From: a bacterium
GTDB lineage: Bacteria > Vulcanimicrobiota > Xenobia > Xenobiales > JADMJV01
Direction of reading: 5' to 3'
DNA length: 64,000 nt
NCBI GenBank assembly: GCA_018780265.1
Contig: JADMJV010000110.1
Location: 1-64,000, forward strand
Below, in pieces: positions 18,185-25,401 of this stretch; the stretch's first letter is position 1, and each line of letters begins with the position of its first letter. Under the pieces are notes generated by a model. The model ran no database searches. It saw nothing but the letters and a program-made list of their open reading frames with translations, and had not been told where the DNA came from. Position numbers and translations under genes: made by a program.

Positions 18185-20416
18185 ATGAGCAATCCTTCGG
18201 GCGGTGGATTTTCCATTAACAATACTCCGGTAGAGCGAGCGCGCTACAACTCGGACATGATGCGGCAACTGACCAAAGCAGCGGGATCCGTGCCCATCGA
18301 TGGCAATTCGCCTAAGAGCTGGAACCAACTGGCGGACAGCGTCGAGCATCACGACGAGGTGAGCAAAGAAGACTTTGAGTCGATGCGAGACTTCGCCAAA
18401 CAGGCTCGCGAGGAGCGCGGCGATCTGCGCAAAGAATACGCCGCCAGCGGCTACAAGGACCCCAAGATCGCGGCCGCGCTGGTGCCCTTCAACGTCTTTG
18501 AAACCAACATGAACAAGTTGACCGAGGCACACCGCCTGAGCAGCGCCAAAAGCGCTGTGCAGGCCGTGGCCGGCGCCTCCTTTGGGGCCGCCAATGTGGT
18601 CACCGCCTATCACGCTTACGCCGGTCTGCCCAAATCGGGATTAAAAACGCTGGTGCAGTCCATGGAGTCGGAGCCGGGAAAGCTGAGTTTTGCCGGCAAC
18701 AAGGTGGAGCAGGTTCACCAGGACGAGCTGTGGCGGTCGATGAACCGGCTGCTCGACGAGGGCAAGCAAAAGGCCGAAGCCGGCAAGCCGGTGGAGATCA
18801 ACGCCCAATATTATGAGCTGACCAGCCAGGCCATGCTGGGCAAACTTGCCGAGAACGCAGCTGCCGGCAACAAGGTGCGCGTCAACGTGGATCCCGGCCG
18901 GCTGGTGCCCTTTAAGGGCACCACCGTGAACATCGACGACCTGCCCGACAAAATGCGCGGTTTATTGCAACTGGCCGATGCGCCCGGTGATATCGCCATC
19001 TCGACCTATCCGGTCAACAAGGAGCTGGGGGGTCCGGGCGACTTGATGCACCGCAAAGGCTTGCGGGTGGGTGACAAGTTCTTGCTTTCCGGCATGAATG
19101 CCAATCAGGGCTCCGGCGAAAACATTGACGCCGGCTACATTGTAGAAGGACCGGCCGCCCGCAAACTGGTGCAAAATTTCTCGCGCGATGTGCAAAACAG
19201 CAAAGGGGCCAGCCTGGACGATCTCTATGGCGACAAGGCCATGGGCGAATTTATGGAGCGCGATGTGCGCATGGGCCGGCGCGGTCTGATGTCGCTGTTC
19301 GATTCTCTGGACGGCCCCCTGCCAGCCGGTAGCAACATGGTACGCCCCAAGACCTATGCCGAGCTGGAAGCTCACGCCAAAGAGCGCGGCTTTGACCTGA
19401 AAAAGTTCATTGACCTGCCCGCCGACGAACAAGGCGCCAAGCTCGATCACGCCATCGCCGAAAATCACGCCCTGCCCATGTCGGACTACGGCAAGCGCCG
19501 GGTGGTGGACCTGATCAAGCTGGTGCAAAGAGAAATTCACAGTCCCGAAAACCAGAAACGTCTGGATGACATTCAGCCCCCCAGCGATGCCGCCAAAGGA
19601 ACCACCGTCGTTTCGCTGGCCGATACCCCCACCGAGCGCGAGCAGTTGTTGCTGCAATCCATCCACGAAGCGGAGAAGTTTGTCTACGTGCCCGCTTTTG
19701 TCATCACCCGACCGGTGGCGGCGGCGCTGGCCGCCAAGGCCAAAGATATGGAAGCGGCCGGCAAGAAGATCGACATTCGCGTGCTGGCCGATCCCGGCAT
19801 CTATCCCGACGGGGGCACTCCCAACAGTTGGGGCGTGAAGTTTTTGGAGGACAACGACATTCCCGTGCGCTGGGCAGCCCTGCCCCGCACCGGTCTGCAC
19901 GACCGCAAGGTGCACGCCAAAGAGCTGCTCACCGACAAGTCGGACTTTGTGGGCAGCACCAACTTCTCCAACAAAGGCCTGCGCGAGAACCACGAGCACA
20001 GCGGGGCCATCCACTTTAATCCCGACGATCCGCTGTCGGTGCGCCAGCAACAACAGGCCAGGGGCTCGTTTGAAGAGCTGTGGGACAACTTCAGCGTCGA
20101 GTCCAAAAGCGTGCAAACGGCCACGGCCTGGAAAAAGAACTACCAGGGAGCCGACAAGGAGCACCAGATCGAGGACGCCCGCAATGGGGCCATTCGCAAG
20201 CAGATTCACGGCATCGCCGAATACGAGAAGGAAAGCGGAAACTGGGTGAACGAGCAGGTCAAAGAACGAAAACTGGACTCCAAGATTAACCTGCTGATTG
20301 CTCAGGGCTATGATGACGGCAATGCCAAGCTCAAGGCCTTGCGCGAAGACCTGGGGCCAGAGGCCTTTCTGGAAGGCCTCCATCAGTTGCCGGGCTACCA
20401 GCAGTTGAACCGCTAA
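18185..20416 (+). CDS. Phospholipase-D-superfamily protein, tandem copy 1
   Basis: The 743-residue protein has two PLD-type half-sites: HRKGLRVGDKFLLSGMN at about residue 285, a variant HxKx5D, and HAKELLTDKSDFVGSTN at about residue 577, a canonical HxKx4D followed by GSTN. Tandem HKD sites form one active centre in PLD enzymes that cut or transfer phosphodiester bonds (phospholipids, cardiolipin, nucleic acid). The first 200 residues are a helical domain without obvious relatives (the segment ARYNSDMMRQL is shared with the next gene). No signal peptide or membrane helix is visible. AGGGA precedes ATG. The next gene is a clear paralogue. The substrate is unknown. Confidence 0.8.
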   Translation: MSNPSGGGFSINNTPVERARYNSDMMRQLTKAAGSVPIDGNSPKSWNQLADSVEHHDEVSKEDFESMRDFAKQAREERGDLRKEYAASGYKDPKIAAALVPFNVFETNMNKLTEAHRLSSAKSAVQAVAGASFGAANVVTAYHAYAGLPKSGLKTLVQSMESEPGKLSFAGNKVEQVHQDELWRSMNRLLDEGKQKAEAGKPVEINAQYYELTSQAMLGKLAENAAAGNKVRVNVDPGRLVPFKGTTVNIDDLPDKMRGLLQLADAPGDIAISTYPVNKELGGPGDLMHRKGLRVGDKFLLSGMNANQGSGENIDAGYIVEGPAARKLVQNFSRDVQNSKGASLDDLYGDKAMGEFMERDVRMGRRGLMSLFDSLDGPLPAGSNMVRPKTYAELEAHAKERGFDLKKFIDLPADEQGAKLDHAIAENHALPMSDYGKRRVVDLIKLVQREIHSPENQKRLDDIQPPSDAAKGTTVVSLADTPTEREQLLLQSIHEAEKFVYVPAFVITRPVAAALAAKAKDMEAAGKKIDIRVLADPGIYPDGGTPNSWGVKFLEDNDIPVRWAALPRTGLHDRKVHAKELLTDKSDFVGSTNFSNKGLRENHEHSGAIHFNPDDPLSVRQQQQARGSFEELWDNFSVESKSVQTATAWKKNYQGADKEHQIEDARNGAIRKQIHGIAEYEKESGNWVNEQVKERKLDSKINLLIAQGYDDGNAKLKALREDLGPEAFLEGLHQLPGYQQLNR

Positions 20417-20492
20417 CCCGTCGGCCTGTTAACAAGCTTGCAATAATTCGACACAGTAACTTTCATTTCTCTAAAGAACATGACCTCAATCC

Positions 20493-20498
20493 AGGAGG
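20493..20498 (+). promoter_or_regulatory. Ribosome binding site of PLD copy 2
   Basis: A perfect AGGAGG lies five nt before ATG 20504 and decides that start over the upstream in-frame ATG at 20480. Confidence 0.8.
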
Positions 20499-20503
20499 CG
20501 TGT

Positions 20504-22771
20504 ATGCAGATGAATTCCAACTCCAACTTCCCCGTGGGGGGAGTGCCGCTCGATCGAGCGCGCTACAATCCCGAAACGTTTGGAAAGCTGGCCGAAGCCG
20601 CCTCCAATATTCCCATCGAAGAGAACAAATCTCCCAAAGAATGGAAAGAGCTGGCCGACCGCATCGAAAAAGACGACCAGGTCTCGCCCGAAGATCTGAA
20701 GGCCTTTCAAGACCTGTCCAAGAGCGCCCGCCCCGAGCGCACTCGCCTGCGCAAGGCACTCTCGGCCAGTGGCTACAAGGATGAAAAAATCAAGGCGCAA
20801 CTGCTGCCTTTCAACGTATTTGATGGACCTTTCAACAAGCTCACGGACGCACTCCGCCTGGGCGGCGCTAAGGTGGCCGTGCAGGCCCTGGCCAGCGCTT
20901 CCTTTGGACCGCTGGCCGTAGTGACGGGCTACCAGGCCTACGCCAATCTGCAAGACGCCCCCCTGCAAGACCTGGTCAAATCGATCGAGGATGTGGAAGC
21001 CGGCAAGGCCAAACAGTATTACCCTGGCAACAAGGTGGAGCCTTTTCACCAAGAAGAAGTCTGGCAGAAGATGAACCACATGCTGGACGCCAGCTTGCAG
21101 GCCGCCAAAGACGGCAAGCCGGTGGAAATCAACGCCCAATACTATGAACTGACCAATCCCGAATTCTTAGGCAAACTTGGCGCCAACGCCGAAGCCGGCA
21201 ACAAGGTGCGCATCAACGTGGACCCGGGCCGTCTGCTGCCTTACTCAGGCAACAGCATGGTGATGGACGACTACCCCGACAAAATGCGGGCCATTCTGCA
21301 ACTGTCCAAAGTCAAGGGGAACATCGGCATCTCCACCTATCCGGTGGTCAAGAAACTGGAAGACCCCAACGATCTGATGCATCGCAAGGGCCTGCGGGTG
21401 GGGGATCAGTTCTTTCTGTCGGGCATGAACGCCAACTCCGGCTCGGGCGAGAACATCGATGCCGGCTGGTTGATCGAGGGTCCGGCTGCGCGCCAACTGG
21501 TGCACAACTTTGCCCGCGATGTTCAGGACAGCAAAGGTGCCGGTAATGAAGAGATCTATGGCCAGGATACCATCGACAAGTTCATGGACAGGAACGTTAG
21601 CATGGGTCGTCGTGGCTTGATTTCCCTGATGGACGCTCTGGGCGGGCCCGCCCCCATCGGCACTCCTTTGGAGAACCCCAAGAACTTTGAAGAACTGACC
21701 GCCTATGCCAAGAGCCGTGGCTTTGACCTGGGCAAGCTGATCGATGTCCCGTCCGACTCCTTGAGCACGTCCGTAAACAACATGCTCAGCGGGGGTGAAC
21801 CCATGGCCATCACTGCCTTTGCCAAAGAGCAGGCGCTGGAACTGTCGCGCAAGGCCATGGACGTGGCCCGCGCTCCCGAGAATCTCAAGCGCCTGGACGA
21901 CATAGAACTGCCCAAGGGCGACCCCCAGGGCAATACGGTGGTGTCGCTAGCAGACGTGCCCACCGAACGGGAAACCGAACTATTGATGGCCATTCAGGGC
22001 GCCGAAAAGTTTATCTATGTGCCCGCCTTCGTAATGACCAAGCCAATCGCGGCCGCGCTGGTGGCCAAGAACAACGAGATGAAAGCTCAAGGCAAAGAAT
22101 TTGACGTGCGCGTAATGGCCGACCCGGGCATCTATCCCGACGGGGGCACGCCCAACGAGGACGGCGTAAAAATGCTGGAGTCTGGAGGGATTTCGGTGCG
22201 CTGGGCCCTGCTGCCCCGCTGCGGCCACCACGACCGCAAAATTCACGCCAAGGAACTGCTCACCGACAAGTGCGAGTTTTTTGGCAGCACCAACTTCTCC
22301 AAGAAAGGCCTGCGCGAAAACTGGGAACACAGTGGCGTGATTCACTTTGACGACAAGGACGAATACAAACAACGAGACCAGGCCAAAGCTCATTTTAACG
22401 ACCTGTGGGACAACTTCAGCTACGAGTGCAACTCGATCCAACTGGCCTCATTGTGGAAGAAAAACTACGACGGGCCGGACAAAGAGTTCCAGATCGAGGA
22501 CGCCCGGTTTGGCGTGATTCGTAAGGTGCTGAAAGGCGTGGAGAAGTTTGAAGAAGAGAGCGGCGCCTGGACCGAAAAGCAACTGGAGTCGCCTCAGACT
22601 CAGCGCCTGATGGCCCAGATGATCGCGTCGGGAATCGACGAGATGAGCGCCGCTCATCTGGCCGTGCGCCAAACCCTGGGCGACGCCGACTACTTCAAGG
22701 GCCTTCACGGTCTGGGTAGCTACCAGGAATTGAAGCGGTTGGCCCCGCGCAGTCCCGCTCCCCGGCAATAA
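20504..22771 (+). CDS. Phospholipase-D-superfamily protein, tandem copy 2
   Basis: This 755-residue paralogue of the preceding gene is collinear along its whole length: the same N-terminal helical domain (ARYNPETFGKL), HRKGLRVGDQFFLSGMN and HAKELLTDKCEFFGSTN. The start is set by AGGAGG at 20493-20498, five nt before ATG 20504; an earlier in-frame ATG at 20480 has no ribosome site. The copies differ most at the C-terminus, where this one ends in a Pro/Arg-rich tail. The 87-bp gap between them allows either a shared transcript or a separate promoter. A tandem duplication that keeps both HKD sites suggests both are active, perhaps on different substrates. A hairpin terminator follows. Confidence 0.8.
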   Translation: MQMNSNSNFPVGGVPLDRARYNPETFGKLAEAASNIPIEENKSPKEWKELADRIEKDDQVSPEDLKAFQDLSKSARPERTRLRKALSASGYKDEKIKAQLLPFNVFDGPFNKLTDALRLGGAKVAVQALASASFGPLAVVTGYQAYANLQDAPLQDLVKSIEDVEAGKAKQYYPGNKVEPFHQEEVWQKMNHMLDASLQAAKDGKPVEINAQYYELTNPEFLGKLGANAEAGNKVRINVDPGRLLPYSGNSMVMDDYPDKMRAILQLSKVKGNIGISTYPVVKKLEDPNDLMHRKGLRVGDQFFLSGMNANSGSGENIDAGWLIEGPAARQLVHNFARDVQDSKGAGNEEIYGQDTIDKFMDRNVSMGRRGLISLMDALGGPAPIGTPLENPKNFEELTAYAKSRGFDLGKLIDVPSDSLSTSVNNMLSGGEPMAITAFAKEQALELSRKAMDVARAPENLKRLDDIELPKGDPQGNTVVSLADVPTERETELLMAIQGAEKFIYVPAFVMTKPIAAALVAKNNEMKAQGKEFDVRVMADPGIYPDGGTPNEDGVKMLESGGISVRWALLPRCGHHDRKIHAKELLTDKCEFFGSTNFSKKGLRENWEHSGVIHFDDKDEYKQRDQAKAHFNDLWDNFSYECNSIQLASLWKKNYDGPDKEFQIEDARFGVIRKVLKGVEKFEEESGAWTEKQLESPQTQRLMAQMIASGIDEMSAAHLAVRQTLGDADYFKGLHGLGSYQELKRLAPRSPAPRQ

Positions 22772-22779
22772 GAAGAAAA

Positions 22780-22804
22780 AGCCTCGCTGGTTGCCAGCGA
22801 GGCT
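22780..22804. terminator. Bidirectional rho-independent terminator
   Basis: An 11-bp perfect stem (AGCCTCGCTGG / CCAGCGAGGCT) closes on a TTG loop between convergent genes. On the minus strand it is followed by a T-rich tract (22771-22779 read as TTTTCTTCT), a strong signal for the glycine-zipper gene. On the plus strand the tail TGTTTA is weaker but usable for the PLD gene. Confidence 0.85.
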
Positions 22805-22831
22805 TGTTTACGTCCAGCAGTGGCGGAACTC

Positions 22832-23518
22832 CTATTTCTTTTCGTCTTTTTTGGCCTCTTCGGCTGCTTCTTTCTTCGCCTTGTCGATATTCTTCAAAAG
22901 GTTGGGATACTGCTCGGGGTGAGCCTTGACCTCGCTGCGAGCCTTGAGCAGACCGCCCACCAGGGCGCCTACCGGACCGCCAGCCACTGCGCCCGCGGCT
23001 ACGCCCATCAGGCCGCCTTGAGCTCCGGCCAGGGCACCCAGTGCGCCGCCGCCATAGTAGCCGACCATCGCTCCCACCGTGCCGCCCACAATCAGGCCCG
23101 CGAATCCGTAGAAGAGAGCTCGGATGTCTCCCGGGCCCTTGGTGACGCCCAAATAGCCCAGACCGGCCGCACCACCCAGAGTACCTACCGTGCCCAGCGT
23201 GAAGGCCGCAGTAGCACCCACCAGGCCGCCTACCACACCACCGGTCGCCCCCAGTGCTCCAGCAGCGGCACCTAAAACCACGCCGCCGATGGCCATGCCG
23301 GGGAGGCTGGCTTTCCAGAGTTGCTTAAATTCCTTGAGAGACAGCTCGTCGTCCTTCTTCTCGTTGCTCGGAGGCTGCGGGTCGGGCGCCTGATCCGTGG
23401 GGGGCGCGGGAGTCTCCGGCGCGGGAGGGGTGGTAGTTGGTCCTTGAGGGGTACCCTCGGTGGGCTTCTGGCCGAGTGTGCGGCCTGGCTGAAATTGGGG
23501 TGAGGTTGCGATCTGCAT
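22832..23518 (-). CDS. Glycine-zipper membrane protein
   Basis: The protein has a Pro/Thr-rich disordered N-terminus (to about residue 55), a short charged helix (LSLKEFKQLWKA), then about 130 residues of Gly/Ala-rich hydrophobic helices with GxxxG/GxxxA spacing (GAMVGYYGGGALGALAGAQGG), and a Lys/Glu-rich tail. Glycine zippers pack tightly in membranes and occur in pore-forming, colicin-like and envelope-stress proteins. No N-terminal signal peptide is visible. ATG 23518 is chosen because GGGAG precedes it by 8 nt; an in-frame ATG ten codons earlier lacks one. It is similar in style to the 314-residue glycine-rich protein at 37828-38772. Confidence 0.65.
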   Translation of the reverse strand: MQIATSPQFQPGRTLGQKPTEGTPQGPTTTPPAPETPAPPTDQAPDPQPPSNEKKDDELSLKEFKQLWKASLPGMAIGGVVLGAAAGALGATGGVVGGLVGATAAFTLGTVGTLGGAAGLGYLGVTKGPGDIRALFYGFAGLIVGGTVGAMVGYYGGGALGALAGAQGGLMGVAAGAVAGGPVGALVGGLLKARSEVKAHPEQYPNLLKNIDKAKKEAAEEAKKDEKK

Positions 23519-23689
23519 TTGGTGCTCCCAGAATGTGTATTTGTGCACCGTCAGACTAACCCAGTGCCCCGAAAAACTCCTGAAAGCAACATGTGAACAA
23601 CTCGCCCACGAGCAATCACAATCTATTTACATTGGCAACATTGCGTTCATTTCGCGACCATTGCCGGACCATGGCCAAAATGGTTCACT

Positions 23690-23821
23690 ATGAGTGAGCA
23701 AGGCAGGCGGTCCTACGACCGACTGCATCGTGGACGGGAATCTTCCCACCTGCGGTATTTGCGTAGACCCCTCCGAACCTGCATAAATTCTGTCGCCCGA
23801 TTCTGTCGGGCGTTTTTTTTT
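23690..23821 (+). ncRNA. Candidate small structured RNA
   Basis: No convincing coding frame covers this stretch, yet it ends in a strong intrinsic terminator. Upstream of that terminator is a clean hairpin: GCAG-G-CGGTC / GACCG-A-CTGC (23703-23726) with a CTAC loop. A smaller GGGA/TCCC hairpin follows (736-739 with 744-747 in the same block). An alternative long-range pairing links GCAGG (23703-23707) with CCTGC (23777-23781). It does not match the 6S, SRP or tmRNA cores that I know. No convincing promoter was found, so the 5' end is approximate. An attenuator or independent sRNA are both possible. Confidence 0.4.
23794..23821 (+). terminator. Strong intrinsic terminator with no annotated plus-strand gene before it
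   Basis: CGCCCGA (23794-23800) pairs with TCGGGCG (23806-23812) around TTCTG and is followed by nine T residues (23813-23821). The nearest gene upstream on this strand ends a kilobase earlier behind its own terminator, so this one must serve an unannotated transcript. Confidence 0.85.
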
Positions 23822-23873
23822 GCCTTTTCGGGGCTGACAGGTGCGAGAAAGCGGGGTTGGGAGATTAGGGGTA

Positions 23874-23904
23874 TTGACGCTGGCCGGTCGCTTCGTGCTA
23901 TTCT
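23874..23904 (+). promoter_or_regulatory. Candidate sigma-70-like promoter (TTGACG-N19-TATTCT)
   Basis: TTGACG (23874-23879) and TATTCT (23899-23904) are 19 bp apart, and a TGC before the -10 element makes an extended -10. It lies between the terminator above and the small Arg-rich ORF. The spacing is long, so confidence is moderate. Confidence 0.45.
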
Positions 23905-23977
23905 ACGACCACGATGCCCCTTCGGTCTCACGCCCAACCTGCAGCCCTTCCAGAGAAACGACGGGAGGTGAGCTGGA

Positions 23978-24088
23978 ATGAGGCCAAACCGGCTGAGAAA
24001 GCGAATGAGACGGGCAGCCAGTGCACCGGGTCGGGCTCGCCTGGTTCGGCAAAGCATCGTGTCATCGGCTGCTTGTGGGACCCCTTGA
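23978..24088 (+). CDS. Arg-rich 36-residue upstream ORF, coupled to next gene
   Basis: ATG 23978 has GGAGG nine nt upstream (23964-23968), the best ribosome site in the area. The frame encodes 36 residues (start MRPNRLRKRMRRAAS) and ends at TGA 24086-24088, whose A is the first base of the next ATG (TGATG). This is the arrangement of a leader peptide or uORF that delivers ribosomes to the downstream start. It is too short to test by composition. It could be a true small basic protein, a regulatory leader, or only a device for translation of the next gene. Confidence 0.45.
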   Translation: MRPNRLRKRMRRAASAPGRARLVRQSIVSSAACGTP

Positions 24089-24915
24089 TGGCGTCCCGCC
24101 CCTCTGAGCGCACGCTGGAACAGAAACAACGTGCCCACAAGTTCTTGCATGAGCTGGCCTTACCTGATGGCGTCTATTCCAAATATTTGGCGGATTCAGA
24201 GAACTTTCTCGCCGCAGCTGCTCGGTTTGATAAAACATGCCTTCCTTTCCGGCAACTTCGATGGATGAAGTCGAAGCTGTTCGGGAGAAGCCTCTTGATA
24301 GCAAATTTCTCCTCGTATCAGGACTCGGCACTAGCTGACAATAACGATGCCGTCGCACACTCCAGCATGGAGGTAGCTGGAATCCATTCGCCTCCCGCTA
24401 TTCTCACCCGAAAACGCGAGGGTTCTGTCCGTTTGTACCGCTCCATTCTGGAGCATGAATGCGTCCACATCCACCAGATGCTGCTGGGGAGAATGCCTAA
24501 ATTTTCTGCCAAGCGGGGGGGCCCTTTCCAATTCTTGTGCGAACACACACAATTGGAGTTCGTAGCCTATTACCTTCAACATTTTCATTGGGACGTGTAC
24601 GACAGCAAGACGATGCGGGGCATGGGGCTGGAGGAATGGTGCTGCTTTAGAAGTTACGTCAGCAGTCTGGAAAGGACCCTGCTTCATCTGCTCAGCAGGG
24701 ACTGTAAGAAGTCCTCGCTTGAAGACTTCTTACGGAATACCGCAGATCAGTTGCCTGGCCTGCTAAAACCCTTGGGGTTTTCCAAGGAGACCTGTCAATT
24801 TTACACGGGCATCTTTCCTCAACATCTGGCCGCCGCCTGGAGCAATGTGGGCAATCTTGCCCTGCAAGATCTGTCGATGTCTAATCTAGGTGTGCTCCAA
24901 AAATGGCTACACTAG
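24088..24915 (+). CDS. HExxH-containing protein, possible metallopeptidase
   Basis: A 275-residue soluble-looking protein. LEHECVHIHQ at about residue 120 contains HExxH, and about 30 residues later LEFVAYYLQ offers a Glu in an ExxA pattern, as in gluzincin-type zinc peptidases. This supports, but does not prove, a zinc protease fold. No signal peptide is visible. ATG 24088 is preferred over 23914 because it overlaps the stop of the Arg-rich small ORF (TGATG) and because the 58 extra residues look non-coding. Base composition is visibly more AT-rich than the neighbours, which fits horizontal acquisition. No family is recognised. Confidence 0.6.
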   Translation: MASRPSERTLEQKQRAHKFLHELALPDGVYSKYLADSENFLAAAARFDKTCLPFRQLRWMKSKLFGRSLLIANFSSYQDSALADNNDAVAHSSMEVAGIHSPPAILTRKREGSVRLYRSILEHECVHIHQMLLGRMPKFSAKRGGPFQFLCEHTQLEFVAYYLQHFHWDVYDSKTMRGMGLEEWCCFRSYVSSLERTLLHLLSRDCKKSSLEDFLRNTADQLPGLLKPLGFSKETCQFYTGIFPQHLAAAWSNVGNLALQDLSMSNLGVLQKWLH

Positions 24916-24969
24916 AATGGGTGCCGACCCACAGGGAGGAGCGTGCAGGACGATCACCAAGGGGGACCT

Positions 24970-25350
24970 ATGATTCAGTCCGTTCAAACCATTTTGTTTG
25001 TGTCCGACCCGGGACTCAGTCGCGACTTTTATCGGAGGGTGCTGGCGGGTGAACCGTGTCTGGATGTCCCGGGCATGACCCAGTTTCCCCTCTGCACTGG
25101 CTGTCAACTGGGATTGATGCCGGTGGCCGGGGCGCGCCGTCTGCTTGCTTTGGATATCACCGAACGGCCAGGCCTGCCCCAGGCCGAACTCTACCTCTAT
25201 GTGGACCGTCCCCAAGACTATCTGGAGCGAGCCATGCAGGCGGGAGGGCAACTGGTTTCTCCCTTGAGTTTGCGGAACTGGGGCGATGAGGCAGGCTATG
25301 TGCTGGACCCGGACGGCCATTTGCTGGCGTTCGCCCGCCCTCCGCAATGA
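24970..25350 (+). CDS. Glyoxalase/bleomycin-resistance-like VOC protein
   Basis: A 126-residue protein with the two beta-alpha-beta-beta-beta units of the vicinal-oxygen-chelate fold: opening VQTILFVSDPGLSRDFYRRVL, a middle strand pair with Glu (LYLYVDRP), and the closing GYVLDPDGHLLAFARP, which matches the common VxDPDGNxxxL ending. Known: the family includes lyases, dioxygenases and drug-binding resistance proteins, and the substrate cannot be read from sequence. GGGGG lies 4-5 nt before ATG 24970; a GTG at 24943 has its ribosome site too close. It is followed by a shared bidirectional terminator. Confidence 0.8.
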   Translation: MIQSVQTILFVSDPGLSRDFYRRVLAGEPCLDVPGMTQFPLCTGCQLGLMPVAGARRLLALDITERPGLPQAELYLYVDRPQDYLERAMQAGGQLVSPLSLRNWGDEAGYVLDPDGHLLAFARPPQ

Positions 25351-25377
25351 AAGAAGCCCCCGAGGAGGGGGCTTCTT
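25351..25377. terminator. Bidirectional terminator between convergent genes
   Basis: AAGAAGCCCCC pairs with GGGGGCTTCTT (11 bp) around a GAGGA loop. T-rich flanks occur on both strands (TTCT on plus; TTCATT on minus), serving the VOC gene and the large anti-sigma-like gene. Confidence 0.8.
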
Positions 25378-25401
25378 TCTGAAGCAGGCTTGCCAGCCTG
25401 G

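Noticed and set aside
23690..23821. 6S RNA, SRP RNA or tRNA
   Set aside because: No SRP tetraloop core, no T-arm/CCA-type tRNA structure, and no convincing 6S central bubble could be drawn.
23914..24087. 58-residue N-terminal extension of the HExxH protein
   Set aside because: Composition is not protein-like and the TGATG coupling supports the start at 24088.
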